From Sinorhizobium saheli (GTDB lineage Bacteria > Pseudomonadota > Alphaproteobacteria > Rhizobiales > Rhizobiaceae): a DNA stretch of 64,000 nucleotides. The notes beneath the pieces are model-generated. The model was not told where the DNA came from and made no database searches. It saw nothing but the letters and a program-made list of their open reading frames with translations. This document shows, one piece after another, positions 1 to 7,873 of the stretch. How positions within the stretch are numbered: the first letter of the stretch is position 1; every line of letters starts with the position of its first letter. The stretch is taken from contig NZ_LNQB01000058.1 of assembly GCF_001651875.1 (NCBI RefSeq), positions 18,835 to 82,834 on the forward strand, written 5' to 3'. The position numbers were made by a program, and so were the translations under genes.

Positions 1-489
1 GAGATGAACACCCGCCTGCAGGTGGAACACCCGATCACCGAAGCGATCACCGGCATCGACCTCGTCCACGAGCAGATCCGCGTGGCCTCCGGCGCCGGCC
101 TCTCGGCCAAGCAGGAAGACATCGTCTTCTCCGGGCATGCCATCGAATGCCGCATCAACGCCGAGGACCCGCGGACCTTCGTCCCCTCCCCGGGCACGAT
201 CACGCATTTCCACGCTCCGGGCGGCCTCGGCGTGCGCGTCGACAGCGGCGCCTATCAGGGCTACCGCATACCGCCCTATTACGACAGCCTGATCGGCAAG
301 CTGATCGTACACGGCCGCACCCGCGTCGAATGCATGATGCGGCTACGCCGCGTGCTCGACGAATTCGTTATTGACGGCATCAAGACGACGCTTCCGCTTT
401 TCCAGAACTTGATCAACAATCAGGATATTGCCAACGGCGACTATGATATTCACTGGTTGGAGCATCATCTGGCCTCAACGTCCGCATAG
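1..489 (+). CDS. accC: Acetyl-CoA carboxylase, biotin carboxylase subunit (3' part)
   Basis: Only the C-terminal ~162 residues are present; the reading frame is open at base 1 and the gene begins outside the window. The first residues, EMNTRLQVEHPITE, are the conserved ATP-grasp active-site segment of biotin carboxylases (around residue 285 of ~450). They are followed by the C-terminal biotin-carboxylase domain (HAIECRINAEDP, then GYRIPPYYDSLIGKLIVHG). The enzyme carboxylates the biotin on AccB with ATP and bicarbonate, the first half-reaction of malonyl-CoA synthesis in the cytosol. It stops at TAG 487-489 and aat follows after 9 nt, so the two are probably co-transcribed. Identity is very secure. 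Confidence 0.97.
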   Translation, partial: EMNTRLQVEHPITEAITGIDLVHEQIRVASGAGLSAKQEDIVFSGHAIECRINAEDPRTFVPSPGTITHFHAPGGLGVRVDSGAYQGYRIPPYYDSLIGKLIVHGRTRVECMMRLRRVLDEFVIDGIKTTLPLFQNLINNQDIANGDYDIHWLEHHLASTSA

Positions 490-498
490 GGTACGACT

Positions 499-1113
499 TT
501 GAAAGGATCGCGCAGCAAACAACCGGAAATAACGCCGGAGATGTTGCTGCGCGCCTATTCGATCGGTCTCTTTCCCATGGCCGATTCGGCCGACGACCCC
601 GAGCTCTTCTGGGTCGAGCCGGAAATCCGCGGCGTCATACCGCTCGATGGGTTTCACGTCTCGCGCAGCCTCGCCAAGACGATGCGCAGGCGCCCCTTCG
701 ACATTCGCTACGATACCGCCTTCGAAGCAGTGATCGTGGGCTGCGCGAAACCGGCGCCGGACAGGCCGACGACCTGGATCAACGGCAGGATCCGCACGCT
801 CTACACCGCCTTGCACCGCATGGGCTACGCCCACAGCGTCGAGGCCTGGGAGGGTGGCACTCTGGTCGGCGGCCTCTATGGCGTCTCGCTCGGGGCCGCC
901 TTCTTCGGCGAGAGCATGTTCTCGACCCGCACGGACGCCTCCAAGATCTGCCTCGTGCATCTGGTCGACCGGCTGAGGGCAAAGGGTTTCCAGCTTCTCG
1001 ACACGCAATTCACCACCGAGCACCTGAAGTCGTTCGGAGCGGTCGACGTGCCGAAGGCCGAGTACGACGTCCTGCTCGCAAGGGCGATCGCTTCGCCGAA
1101 TCTCGAGTTTTGA
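499..1113 (+). CDS. aat: Leucyl/phenylalanyl-tRNA--protein transferase
   Basis: This 204-residue protein belongs to the Aat family, which adds Leu or Phe from aminoacyl-tRNA to N-terminal Arg/Lys of proteins and so marks them for ClpS/ClpAP degradation (N-end rule). Family blocks seen are GLFPMAD (residues 23-29), [28 protein letters not shown] near 135-142 and [16 protein letters not shown] near 166-181. The start used is TTG 499, nine bases after accC; no ATG exists upstream in frame before the aat-like sequence begins. Pairing of aat with accBC is common in Rhizobiales. The length is slightly under the E. coli enzyme (234 aa). Confidence 0.95.
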   Translation: MKGSRSKQPEITPEMLLRAYSIGLFPMADSADDPELFWVEPEIRGVIPLDGFHVSRSLAKTMRRRPFDIRYDTAFEAVIVGCAKPAPDRPTTWINGRIRTLYTALHRMGYAHSVEAWEGGTLVGGLYGVSLGAAFFGESMFSTRTDASKICLVHLVDRLRAKGFQLLDTQFTTEHLKSFGAVDVPKAEYDVLLARAIASPNLEF

Positions 1114-1154
1114 GAAAATCTGCTCGGTGTCGGTTCCGTCGCGTGTCCGCCTCT

Positions 1155-1270
1155 CATCCGGCCTGCCGGCCACCTTCTCCCCGCAGGCGGCCGCAGCACG
1201 CGGGGCGAAGGAGACTCGCGGCGCCGCCTTAGTAACCCCCTCTCCGCGTGCGGGAGAGGGTCAGGGTGAG
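1155..1270. repeat. RIME-like intergenic mosaic element, copy 1
   Basis: About 115 bases between aat and the DUF2155 gene begin CATCCGGCCTGCCGGCC, continue through a GGGGCGAAGGAGACTCGC block and end in a CCCTCTCC...GGAGAGGG inverted repeat. A second, diverged copy with the same blocks in the same order lies at 33212-33312. The arrangement (palindrome-rich, about 100 bp, non-coding, between convergent or terminal genes) fits the Rhizobium-specific intergenic mosaic elements known from Sinorhizobium. The name is by memory of the type, not by alignment. Apparent open frames here are not considered genes. Confidence 0.7.
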
Positions 1271-1301
1271 TGGCCTGTCACGAGTCGCTACTCTTGCAAA
1301 T

Positions 1302-1754
1302 TCACTGCTTCGCGGCGGTGTCCGGCGGCGGAACGTCGGAGGTGGCCTTGCAGGACTGCAGCCATACGTCATAGACGGGGTGCTCGACGGCGTTGAGGCC
1401 GGGGCTGTCGGCGAACATCCAGCCGGTGAAGATGCGGCGGATTTTGCGGTCGAGCGTGATCTCGTCGACGTCGACGAAAGTTGTGGTCTTCGGCGCTTCG
1501 GTTTCGTCGCGGCTGTAGCAGACATGCGGGGTCACCTGCAGCGCCCCGAACTGCACGGTCTCGCCGATATAGACGTCGAAAGTCGTGATGCGGCCAGTGA
1601 TCTTGTCGATGCCGGAGAAGACGGCGACGGCATTGGAGAGACGCGTCGCGCGGGCGGGCTCGGTGGAGGAAACGAGCGGCACGGCCAGGAGCAGCGCAAG
1701 GCCCGCATGCCGAACCGTCCGGCCGATCAAATTCCGCAGACAGAAATCCGCCAT
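1302..1754 (-). CDS. DUF2155 family exported protein
   Basis: A 150-residue protein of unknown function. It opens with a basic stretch and a hydrophobic core (AGLALLLAVPLV, about residues 18-29) ending near ATRLSNA, a probable signal peptide. The mature part holds the conserved DUF2155 core: AVFSGIDKITGRITTFDVYIGE, then a pair of Cys (HVCYSR and LQSCKA), then IFTGWMFADSPGLNAVEHPVYDVW. The family is found in alphaproteobacteria next to aat/accC and the NDUFA12-like gene, as here. ATG at 1754 is preferred over an in-frame upstream start at 1796 because it places the signal peptide at the N-terminus. A periplasmic role is inferred only from the signal sequence. Confidence 0.85.
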   Translation of the reverse strand: MADFCLRNLIGRTVRHAGLALLLAVPLVSSTEPARATRLSNAVAVFSGIDKITGRITTFDVYIGETVQFGALQVTPHVCYSRDETEAPKTTTFVDVDEITLDRKIRRIFTGWMFADSPGLNAVEHPVYDVWLQSCKATSDVPPPDTAAKQ

Positions 1755-1820
1755 TCTCGCCAATCCCCTCCGCGCTCGCGGCTCATCCAACTCCATGTTT
1801 CCTCAAGTCGGAGCCGGCAT

Positions 1821-1873
1821 CAGGAAACATGCACCAATTCAAAGGGCTACAACAAGCTTTGCGCGCCCGGCTG
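1821..1873 (-). repeat. Short palindromic-type intergenic repeat (copy A)
   Basis: Read on the minus strand this stretch contains GCGCGCAAAG, TGTAG, CTTTGAATTG and TGCATGTTTCC in that order. Related strings occur on the minus strand at 7137-7165 (GTTGTAGCACTTTGAGGAG) and on the plus strand at 31861-31895 (GACGCGTAAAGG, CTGCAGTAGTTTGA). These are recognisable as a dispersed intergenic repeat family of rhizobial chromosomes. It lies directly upstream of the DUF2155 gene and could be part of its 5' region. Boundaries are approximate. Confidence 0.55.
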
Positions 1874-1989
1874 AAACGCCTAGCGCTGTAGCAACGCACC
1901 AAGCGCTAGACCGGAATTGTGGCTGCGCCGTGATCTCCCCCTCGCAAATCGAGAGGCGACGTCGGGCAACCCGCCCTTCCCGCTCGCGC

Positions 1990-2385
1990 TTAGGAGCGCG
2001 GCGTCCAGGCGTCATAGTCGCCGGTGACGTGCGGCCGCTTGCCGGTAGCCGCCAGCGAGCCCTTCGGTCGATAGGCGCCGGGCGTGCCGGTCAGATTCGG
2101 CCGGTGCGGCTTCTGCCATTCGCGAGCGGCATATTTTTCGTCGGCGGGGGAGACGTCGGTGCGGTGATGCATCCAGCCATGCCAGCCGGGCGGAATGGCA
2201 GACGCCTCGGCCGGACCGTTGTAGATCACCCAGCGCCGCGTGCGGCCCTCGGAGTCCTTGCCGCCCTGGTAGTAGACGTTACCGAACTCGTCTTCGCCGA
2301 CGCGTTGGCCATGGCGCCAGGTATGGAAGCGCGTACCGATCGTCTGTCCGTTCCACCAGGTGAAAATCTGCAGCAGGAGCTTCAT
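1990..2385 (-). CDS. NDUFA12-like NADH:ubiquinone oxidoreductase accessory subunit
   Basis: A 131-residue homologue of the mitochondrial complex I accessory subunit NDUFA12 (B17.2). Typical blocks are FTWWNGQTIGTRFHTWRHG, GEDEFGNVYYQ, RRWVIYNGPAEAS.IPPGWHGWMHH and the C-terminal REWQKPHRPNLTGT. In alphaproteobacteria this protein co-purifies with complex I and is one of the few supernumerary subunits shared with mitochondria. The main nuo operon is elsewhere in this window (45.5-61.3 kb), so this subunit is encoded apart from it. ATG 2385 is chosen because GAGGA lies 8 nt upstream; an ATG two codons earlier (2391) leaves too little spacing. Confidence 0.93.
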   Translation of the reverse strand: MKLLLQIFTWWNGQTIGTRFHTWRHGQRVGEDEFGNVYYQGGKDSEGRTRRWVIYNGPAEASAIPPGWHGWMHHRTDVSPADEKYAAREWQKPHRPNLTGTPGAYRPKGSLAATGKRPHVTGDYDAWTPRS

Positions 2386-2541
2386 GGGCATCGTCCTCTA
2401 CCGGCCGATGGTAGGCAGCCGGATCACAAAATCTCGCCCCGCTTATGCCGCGCCCCTGCCGCCTTGTCCAGTGATTCCGCGGCCTTGGCGATCATTTCAC
2501 CCGCATCTTGAAGCCGAAATGGCTCCGCTCGAAACCGTGGG

Positions 2542-3039
2542 TCAGGAAAGCCGCTTCTCGAGAATGAGCGCCGGTATTCCGGACTGGTCGTCTCCGCAAT
2601 TGGACGTCCTGCCGACCTCCGCAAAGCCATGCGCCCGGTAGAAGGCGAGCGCATGCAGGTTCTGAGGCTCGACTTCGAGGCGCATGCGCTCCGCGTCGGG
2701 GAAGCAGGTTTCGAGTTCCGCGAACATGTCGCGACCGATACCATGGCGCTGATACTTCGGCAGCACGTAGAGCTGGTGCAGGACGACCGTCTTTTCCAGC
2801 GTCTCCGACATGGCCGCAAAGCCCATGCCGGCGATTTCCCTGCCATTGTCCGCGACGACGAATTCCGCATTCTTGCGTTGTAGCCGCGCCCTTAGGGCTT
2901 CGATGGAGTGCCACTTCGCGGTGAGCTCACTGACCTTCTCGACGCCGTAGAAGCTGTCGTAGGTCGCATGCCAGGTCTCGACGAGCAGGGCGCGCACCCT
3001 TTCGAGGTCGCGCTCGCTCGCCGTTCGGACGAAGAACAT
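2542..3039 (-). CDS. GNAT family N-acetyltransferase
   Basis: A 165-residue single-domain acetyltransferase. The acetyl-CoA binding motif A is clear (LYVLPKYQRHGIGRDMFAELE, about residues 91-111), followed by the motif B type segment LEVEPQNLHALAFYRAHGFAEVGR. The substrate cannot be deduced. Its start overlaps the gatB stop: an ATG at 3039 has GAAGA 6 nt upstream, and a GTG at 3045 is an alternative that would overlap the gatB TGA. It follows gatB on the same strand and is probably translated from the gatB message. Nothing odd is seen. Confidence 0.88.
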   Translation of the reverse strand: MFFVRTASERDLERVRALLVETWHATYDSFYGVEKVSELTAKWHSIEALRARLQRKNAEFVVADNGREIAGMGFAAMSETLEKTVVLHQLYVLPKYQRHGIGRDMFAELETCFPDAERMRLEVEPQNLHALAFYRAHGFAEVGRTSNCGDDQSGIPALILEKRLS

Positions 3040-3041
3040 CG

Positions 3042-4544
3042 TCACTCTTCGATGCCGAGCTTGGACTTGACGAGTGCCTGGACCGCCTGCGGGTTCGCCT
3101 TGCCCCCTGTCGCCTTCATCACCTGGCCGACGAACCAGCCGGCGAGCGACGGCTTGGCCTTCGCCTTTTCGACTTGGTCGGGATTGGCGGCGATGATTTC
3201 GTCGACCGCTTTCTCGATCGCACCGGTGTCGGTGACCTGCTTCATGCCGCGGCTCTCGACGATCTCGGCCGGGTCACCGCCTTCGTTCCACAGGATTTCA
3301 AAGAGGTCCTTGGCGATCTTGCCGGAGATCGTGCCATCCTTGATGAGATCGATGATGCCGCCGAGCTGCGCCGGCGAAACCGGAGTCTCCTCAACGGTTT
3401 TCCCGGCTTTGTTCAAGGCGCCCAGGAGGTCGTTGATGACCCAGTTCGCGGCGGTCTTGCCGTCGCGTCCGGCGGCCACGGCCTCGAAATAGTCGGCGAT
3501 CGCCTTCTCCGAAACGAGAACCGAGGCGTCATACACCGAGAGGCCGAGATCGCGCACGAAGTGCTCCTTCTTGTCGTCCGGCAGCTCCGGCAGGTCGGCC
3601 TTCAGGGCCTCCACGAAAGCGTCGTCGAATTCGAGCGGCAGGAGGTCCGGATCCGGGAAATAGCGGTAGTCGTGCGCCTCCTCCTTGGAACGCATGGAGC
3701 GGGTCTCGCCCTTGTTCGGATCGAAGAGCCGGGTCTCCTGATCGATCACGCCGCCATCCTCGAGAACGGCGATCTGGCGACGGGCCTCGTATTCGATCGC
3801 CTGGCCGACGAAGCGGATGGAGTTGACGTTCTTGATTTCGCATCGCGTGCCGAAGGCCTCGCCGGGACGGCGGACGGAAACGTTGACGTCGGCCCGCATC
3901 GAGCCTTCGTCCATGTTGCCGTCGCAGGTGCCCAGATAGCGCAGGATCGAGCGCAGCTTGGTGAGATAGGCCTTGGCTTCATCGGAGGAGCGCAGGTCCG
4001 GCTTCGACACGATCTCCATCAGCGCCACGCCCGAGCGATTGAGGTCGACATAGGACATGGACGGGTGCTGGTCATGCATGGACTTGCCCGCGTCCTGCTC
4101 CAGATGCAGGCGCTCGATGCCGATCTCGACGTCCTCGAACTGGCCCTGACGGTCCGGACCGACGGAGATGGTGATCTTGCCCTCGCCGACGATCGGATTC
4201 TTGTACTGCGAGATCTGGTAGCCCTGCGGCAGGTCCGGGTAGAAATAGTTCTTCCGGTCGAAGATCGAGCGGTTGTTGATCTGGGCCTTGAGCCCGAGAC
4301 CGGTGCGAACCGCCTGCTTCACGCATTCCTCGTTGATGACCGGCAGCATGCCAGGCATCGCCGCGTCGACGAGCGAGACGTTGGAATTCGGCGCACTGCC
4401 GAACTCGGTCGAGGCGCCCGAGAACAGCTTCGAATTGCTCAGCACCTGCGCATGGACCTCCATGCCGATGATGACCTCCCAGTCGCCGGTGGCGCCGGGA
4501 ATGAAGCGTTTCGGATCAGGGGTGCGGACGTCGACGATGCTCAT
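3042..4544 (-). CDS. gatB: Asp-tRNA(Asn)/Glu-tRNA(Gln) amidotransferase subunit B
   Basis: A 500-residue GatB. It binds mischarged Glu-tRNA(Gln) or Asp-tRNA(Asn) and, with GatA and GatC, transfers ammonia to form Gln-tRNA or Asn-tRNA. Conserved elements are [13 protein letters not shown] near residue 20, the [12 protein letters not shown] segment, [11 protein letters not shown], and a C-terminal tRNA-binding YqeY-like tail ([22 protein letters not shown]). ATG 4544 gives the usual family length; the frame stays open upstream for 44 codons without family similarity. It is unlinked from gatCA, which lie 4 kb away on the same strand, the arrangement of several rhizobia. The spacer towards 4933 carries a divergently oriented leader RNA. 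Confidence 0.98.
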   Translation of the reverse strand: MSIVDVRTPDPKRFIPGATGDWEVIIGMEVHAQVLSNSKLFSGASTEFGSAPNSNVSLVDAAMPGMLPVINEECVKQAVRTGLGLKAQINNRSIFDRKNYFYPDLPQGYQISQYKNPIVGEGKITISVGPDRQGQFEDVEIGIERLHLEQDAGKSMHDQHPSMSYVDLNRSGVALMEIVSKPDLRSSDEAKAYLTKLRSILRYLGTCDGNMDEGSMRADVNVSVRRPGEAFGTRCEIKNVNSIRFVGQAIEYEARRQIAVLEDGGVIDQETRLFDPNKGETRSMRSKEEAHDYRYFPDPDLLPLEFDDAFVEALKADLPELPDDKKEHFVRDLGLSVYDASVLVSEKAIADYFEAVAAGRDGKTAANWVINDLLGALNKAGKTVEETPVSPAQLGGIIDLIKDGTISGKIAKDLFEILWNEGGDPAEIVESRGMKQVTDTGAIEKAVDEIIAANPDQVEKAKAKPSLAGWFVGQVMKATGGKANPQAVQALVKSKLGIEE

Positions 4545-4714
4545 ATCATGCTCTTCTTTGAAGCCTGAATTTTGAGGTTTCTCGGTAGAGCAATTGGTTC
4601 TGCGGTGCAAGGCTTGTGAGGCGCACTGCAACCCTCGGCGCGCGCACGGAATGATGCAGCGTCCGAACCGGCGCAACCTTGACGTTCGTATGGCCGTCTT
4701 TTAAAAAAATTGCT

Positions 4715-4800
4715 GCCGTCCGCACGGAGTATTCATGACCCTTCAATCCGAGACCCGGTAATGGGCCCTGCTCGCGTTCTCAAGAACTGCGCACGGGCCG
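4715..4800 (+). promoter_or_regulatory. Structured leader with uORF upstream of the DUF3857 gene (leader copy A)
   Basis: This 86-base block is strongly similar to 7316-7403 upstream of yjhX. It contains a GGAG Shine-Dalgarno (4726-4729), an 8-codon ORF (4735-4761) and a hairpin: outer arms GGCCC/GGGCC, inner arm CGC-GTTC-TCAA-GAAC-T-GCG. Copy B has ATTC...GAAT in place of GTTC...GAAC, a paired substitution that keeps the stem. Similarity continues weakly downstream (TTTCTTGCGTTC in A, TTTCCTGCGTTC in B). I interpret it as a cis-acting RNA leader for the gene starting at 4933. No known riboswitch class was recognised. Confidence 0.75.
4735..4761 (+). CDS. 8-residue leader peptide, copy A
   Basis: This reading frame, ATG to TAA, encodes MTLQSETR. 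It has GGAG with a 5-nt spacer. The copy at 7336-7362 has the same length, same spacing and same stop codon and encodes MFLQLESR, so M, L3, Q4, E6, R8 and the stop are shared. The stop codon sits at the base of the downstream hairpin, where a ribosome completing or stalling on the peptide would influence folding. This is inferred from sequence pairing alone; translation is not proven. Confidence 0.6.
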   Translation: MTLQSETR

Positions 4801-4932
4801 CAGCTTCCGCTTGTTTCCACGATTTGCGTCCGGTTTCTTGCGTTCCGAACGACGGCATTCCCGCCTTGTTCAGCGCAACGGGCTGCCGTGCCCGAATTTC
4901 ATGTTGTCCATTTTGAATCGAGTGACCGTTCC

Positions 4933-7047
4933 ATGAACCCAGGAGCACAGCTGATCAACCGGACGGTCCGGTTGGCGGCGCATTGCAGATCGTTCGCCTT
5001 CATTATTGTTCTCGCCTGCGCGTTGGCAGGCCCGGAGTCGGGCGCCAGGGCGGACGAGCAAGTCCGCAAGGCACCCGCCGAAGATTGGGTGGAAATGATC
5101 GGCATTCCTGACCTCGACCAGGCGCGTGCCACCGAGATCAGGAACGGCATGGCCTACCTTCTCACAGACACCCAGATAAGGCATCGAAATGGCGGCTACA
5201 CCGTCTTCGACCGCCTCGCCTACAAGGTGACCGACCGGCCCGGCCTGGAAAGCGGCGCCCGGCTCGACATCGAATTCGACCCTTCGCGCGAGAAGCTTTC
5301 GTTCAACCGACTGACGGTCATCAGAAGCGGGGTTGCCATCGACAAACTCGGCGAAGCGAAGTTCGAGATATTCCGCCGCGAGACGGATTCGGAAAGGGGC
5401 ATTTTCGATGGTCGCCTGACGGCGCATGTCGATCTCAGCGACGTGCGCGTCGGCGATATCATCGACTATGCCACGACCTACGAAATCACCCCGACAGTGG
5501 CGCAGGATCTGCTCTTCGCGCATTTCCAGACCGAATGGGGTGAGCCCGTCGCCCTTGCGAGGGAAAAGATCATCTGGCCGACGGAAAAGCCGCTCAACAT
5601 CCGCGCGGTCAGGACCGGGCTGAAGGCCAAGGTGGCCAAGGCCGGGGGCGACACGACCTACCAGTGGGAAGCGATCAATCCTCCACCAGTGAAACGGCAG
5701 GAAAATCTGCCGGCCGACTATCCGACTTTCGGCTTCGTGGAGATATCTTCGGCATCCGACTGGCAGCCTGTCGTCGATGCCCTCCTCCCTTTTTATCAAC
5801 CGGCGAAGAGCTTTCCAGCCGATTTCGAGGCCAGGATCACTGAGATCGAGCGCCGCCATGCTGGCCTTGAGGATCGCCTCATCGCCGCCTTGCGGCTCGT
5901 CCAGGACGAGATACGCTATGTCAGCCTGTCGATGGGCGCGGGCTCCTATGTTCCGCGCCGCCCGGAAGCGGTGCTGGCAAGCGGCTTCGGCGACTGCAAG
6001 GACAAGGCGCTGCTCCTCGTCTCCGCCCTGCGCCGACTGGGCATCGAAGCCGAGGCCGCCCTGACCGATATCGATGGGGGCAAGGCGCTCGAACATAGCG
6101 TTCCTGCGCTTCAGGCTTTCGACCATGCGATCGTCAAGGCGAGGATAGGCGAACGCGTCTGGTGGCTCGACGCGACCGACTATCTCCAGGGCGGCCGCGC
6201 TGCAAACATCGTTCCGCCCGCCTATGGCTTCGCCTTGCCGCTGGTTGCATCCGGAGCCGGGCTCGAGAAAATTCCGGTGACGGAACCATTGGAACCGACC
6301 CAGTCCGTCGCCGAACGATTTGCCTTCCCGGAGCGCGAGGGCGAGCCGCTGGTGCTCACCGTAAACACCATCTACCGCAACGGCGATGCGGACCGGATGC
6401 GCCGCCGCCTTGCGCAGGCATCGAAGGCGAAGCTCGCCGACGACTACATCCAATATTACAGCCGACAATATCCGGGCATCAGAAGCACGGCGATGCTCGA
6501 AACCATGGATGACCGGGACCTCAACGTCCTGACGACGAAGGAGGCATACGAGCTTCCCTCCGAGGCTCTCCGCGCCAACGATCTTGCCAAGAATTTCCCG
6601 CTGCGGGCCGATATCGGCATCGGCGGCATACCGGCACCGACTGCGGTTGGGCGCACCGGACCGATCGAGCTCGGATCTCCGGTCTATACGAGCCACAAGG
6701 TCACCGTGGCCAACCTCAAGGCCCGATTCTCCCCGCCGGAAAAGGCAGACGTCCATGATCCGCACTTCACGCTCAAACTGAGCTGGTCGACCCTGCCGGA
6801 CGAGCTCGAACTCGAATGGCGCTTTCGTACACTGAAGGAGCGGGTGCCTGCCGAGGCGGTAGGCGCCTATCTTCAGTCCGTCGCCGAGATCAACCGCAAG
6901 GTGGAATGGTACTATGACTTCACCCAGGTCGACGCGGACACCACAAGGAGCGACGACGCGCCAACTCTCGGTTTCACCGGCATGGTCAGGGCCCTCGCCG
7001 CCGCAGTTCGGGATCTGGATGCCGAGAGGGCAGATCGAGGGCAATAG
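4933..7047 (+). CDS. Exported DUF3857 / transglutaminase-like protein
   Basis: A 704-residue protein. A hydrophobic segment (AFIIVLACALAG, about residues 22-33) ending before ARADEQ marks a probable signal peptide. A DUF3857 domain fills roughly residues 60-250, followed by a transglutaminase-like core with the catalytic triad apparently intact: Cys in GFGDCKDKALLL (about 354), His in AFDHAIVKA (about 397) and Asp in WWLDATD (about 412). Such proteins occur in envelopes of many bacteria; the substrate is unknown. ATG 4933 is preferred for signal-peptide reasons; a GTG at 4888 in frame is possible. A conserved uORF leader precedes it at 4715-4800. No second gene follows in an operon. Confidence 0.85.
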   Translation: MNPGAQLINRTVRLAAHCRSFAFIIVLACALAGPESGARADEQVRKAPAEDWVEMIGIPDLDQARATEIRNGMAYLLTDTQIRHRNGGYTVFDRLAYKVTDRPGLESGARLDIEFDPSREKLSFNRLTVIRSGVAIDKLGEAKFEIFRRETDSERGIFDGRLTAHVDLSDVRVGDIIDYATTYEITPTVAQDLLFAHFQTEWGEPVALAREKIIWPTEKPLNIRAVRTGLKAKVAKAGGDTTYQWEAINPPPVKRQENLPADYPTFGFVEISSASDWQPVVDALLPFYQPAKSFPADFEARITEIERRHAGLEDRLIAALRLVQDEIRYVSLSMGAGSYVPRRPEAVLASGFGDCKDKALLLVSALRRLGIEAEAALTDIDGGKALEHSVPALQAFDHAIVKARIGERVWWLDATDYLQGGRAANIVPPAYGFALPLVASGAGLEKIPVTEPLEPTQSVAERFAFPEREGEPLVLTVNTIYRNGDADRMRRRLAQASKAKLADDYIQYYSRQYPGIRSTAMLETMDDRDLNVLTTKEAYELPSEALRANDLAKNFPLRADIGIGGIPAPTAVGRTGPIELGSPVYTSHKVTVANLKARFSPPEKADVHDPHFTLKLSWSTLPDELELEWRFRTLKERVPAEAVGAYLQSVAEINRKVEWYYDFTQVDADTTRSDDAPTLGFTGMVRALAAAVRDLDAERADRGQ

Positions 7048-7129
7048 ACGCGCCGGTAGGCTGAAAAGAACGCATCGCGGAGGCGCGCTGCGTGAACCCG
7101 GCGCGCGCCGGAACAGTCCGCGATCGTCG

Positions 7130-7308
7130 CCGACCGCATGTCTCCTCAAAGTGCTACAACGCCCCGAAGCCTGACCTTCTTGATGCCCGGGCGGTCCTTT
7201 CCTCGAGCGGCATGCGCTCACATGCGTTCGCGCCACCGCTCTACCTTTTTTGTTTTTGCCGCATTTGTGCAACGTCGCGTGGTTCCACCTGACTGCAAAA
7301 TGCTCTAG
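7130..7308. repeat. Mosaic of short palindromic repeats
   Basis: Two repeat pieces sit side by side in the gap after the DUF3857 gene. At 7137-7165, read on the minus strand, there is the CTACAACGC/CAAAGTG string of the dispersed family also seen at 1821-1873. At 7205-7244 there is GAGCGG...CCGCTC, a 40-base imperfect palindrome containing ATGCGCTCACATGCGT; an almost identical unit lies at 33340-33380. After it, CCACCTGACTGCAAAATGC matches CCACCTGGAAGATGC just after the second copy, so the element extends to about 7308. No gene is supported in this region. Confidence 0.6.
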
Positions 7309-7315
7309 AACAATC

Positions 7316-7403
7316 GCCGTCCGAATGGAGTCTTTATGTTCCTTCAGCTTGAGTCCCGGTAAGGGCCCCTGCCCGCATTCCCAAGAATAGCGAGCACGGG
7401 CCG
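7316..7403 (+). promoter_or_regulatory. Structured leader with uORF upstream of yjhX (leader copy B)
   Basis: The sister of the leader at 4715-4800. It has GGAG (7327-7330), an 8-codon ORF (7336-7362) and a hairpin with outer arms GGCCC/GGGCC and apical stem CGC-ATTC-CCAA-GAAT-A-GCG. The bulged base and the loop size match copy A while the stem pairs differ, which supports an RNA rather than DNA function. Downstream (7438-7465) are three 6-mers GAACGC, GCGTTC and GAACGC whose middle member can pair with either neighbour. The leader ends 83 bases before the yjhX ATG. Confidence 0.75.
7336..7362 (+). CDS. 8-residue leader peptide, copy B
   Basis: ATG to TAA, encoding MFLQLESR, with GGAG five bases upstream. 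It parallels MTLQSETR at 4735-4761 in length, spacing, stop codon and five of eight residues. In E. coli the homologue of the downstream gene (topAI/yjhX) is controlled by an upstream ORF, toiL, that responds to ribosome-targeting antibiotics. This peptide shows no obvious sequence relation to that one, so any functional parallel is inference. Confidence 0.6.
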   Translation: MFLQLESR

Positions 7404-7437
7404 GAAACGTGAACTCCGCTCTTCTCCCAGAAGAACG

Positions 7438-7465
7438 GAACGCTTTCCTGCGTTCACATGAACGC
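7438..7465 (+). promoter_or_regulatory. Mutually exclusive hairpins before yjhX
   Basis: GAACGC (7438-7443), GCGTTC (7450-7455) and GAACGC (7460-7465) are spaced so that the middle segment can form a hairpin with the first (6-nt loop) or with the third (4-nt loop), but not both. TTCCGGAA at 7468-7475 next to it can also occlude the only GGAA near the yjhX start. This is the usual geometry of a translational attenuator. The claim rests on complementarity seen by eye; energies were not calculated. Confidence 0.45.
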
Positions 7466-7485
7466 CATTCCGGAACACTCAAACG

Positions 7486-7740
7486 ATGGACATTTCACGC
7501 GCCGAACAGCGCATTCTTCATCATTTGGCCCAGGGCGGCCGCATCGAAATCAGCCGCGACGGCAAGGCGATCGCCGATATCCGTTGCTTCACGCGCGACG
7601 GCTGGGTCTATCCCGGCATCGACCTCGAGCTCTTCCGCAAGCTGAAGCGAAAGCGGGCGATCAAGTCGGCCGGCGGAAAGCCTTACCGGATCACCGAGCG
7701 CGGGCTCATGCTCGTCCGCTCGGAGCTCGACAACCGCTGA
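7486..7740 (+). CDS. yjhX: YjhX/TopAI family toxin-like protein (UPF0386)
   Basis: An 84-residue protein that matches the UPF0386/YjhX family almost end to end: N-terminal MDISRAEQRILHHLAQGG, the IRCFTRDGWVYPGI block and the C-terminal PYRITERGLMLVRSELDNR. In E. coli this protein (TopAI) binds and inhibits topoisomerase I, and the neighbouring GNAT protein YjhQ relieves toxicity. Here a GNAT gene lies just downstream but on the opposite strand (7874-8383); whether it plays the YjhQ role is unknown. The ATG has only a weak GGAA 11 nt upstream. An uORF-containing leader precedes the gene, which suggests translational control. Confidence 0.85.
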   Translation: MDISRAEQRILHHLAQGGRIEISRDGKAIADIRCFTRDGWVYPGIDLELFRKLKRKRAIKSAGGKPYRITERGLMLVRSELDNR

Positions 7741-7764
7741 GCGGCGGCCGAGCGCGCGGTTATT

Positions 7765-7800
7765 GCGGGTGCCGGAGACGGCAACGTCTCCGGCACCCGC
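7765..7800. terminator. 15-bp perfect stem-loop between yjhX and the convergent GNAT gene
   Basis: GCGGGTGCCGGAGAC (7765-7779) and its exact complement (7786-7800) are separated by a 6-nt loop. On the plus strand only TTT follows, so it is not a textbook intrinsic terminator. Its position between convergent genes makes a bidirectional stop or mRNA end the most likely role. Confidence 0.6.
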
Positions 7801-7873
7801 TTTGCGCGAATCCATCCGAAACTGTGAGCGGTCTCGGGGCAGCGGCATGCATGAAAACAGCCCTGCTTCAGGC

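Noticed and set aside
2424..2540. A short minus-strand ORF ending MIAKAAESLDKAAGARHKRG
   Set aside because: It looks protein-like but has no ribosome site, overlaps other frames, and is only the tail of an antisense frame; not enough to call a gene.
4870..7482. An 870-codon minus-strand frame opposite the DUF3857 gene
   Set aside because: It covers the DUF3857 gene and both leaders without any family feature and is explained by codon bias of the plus-strand gene.
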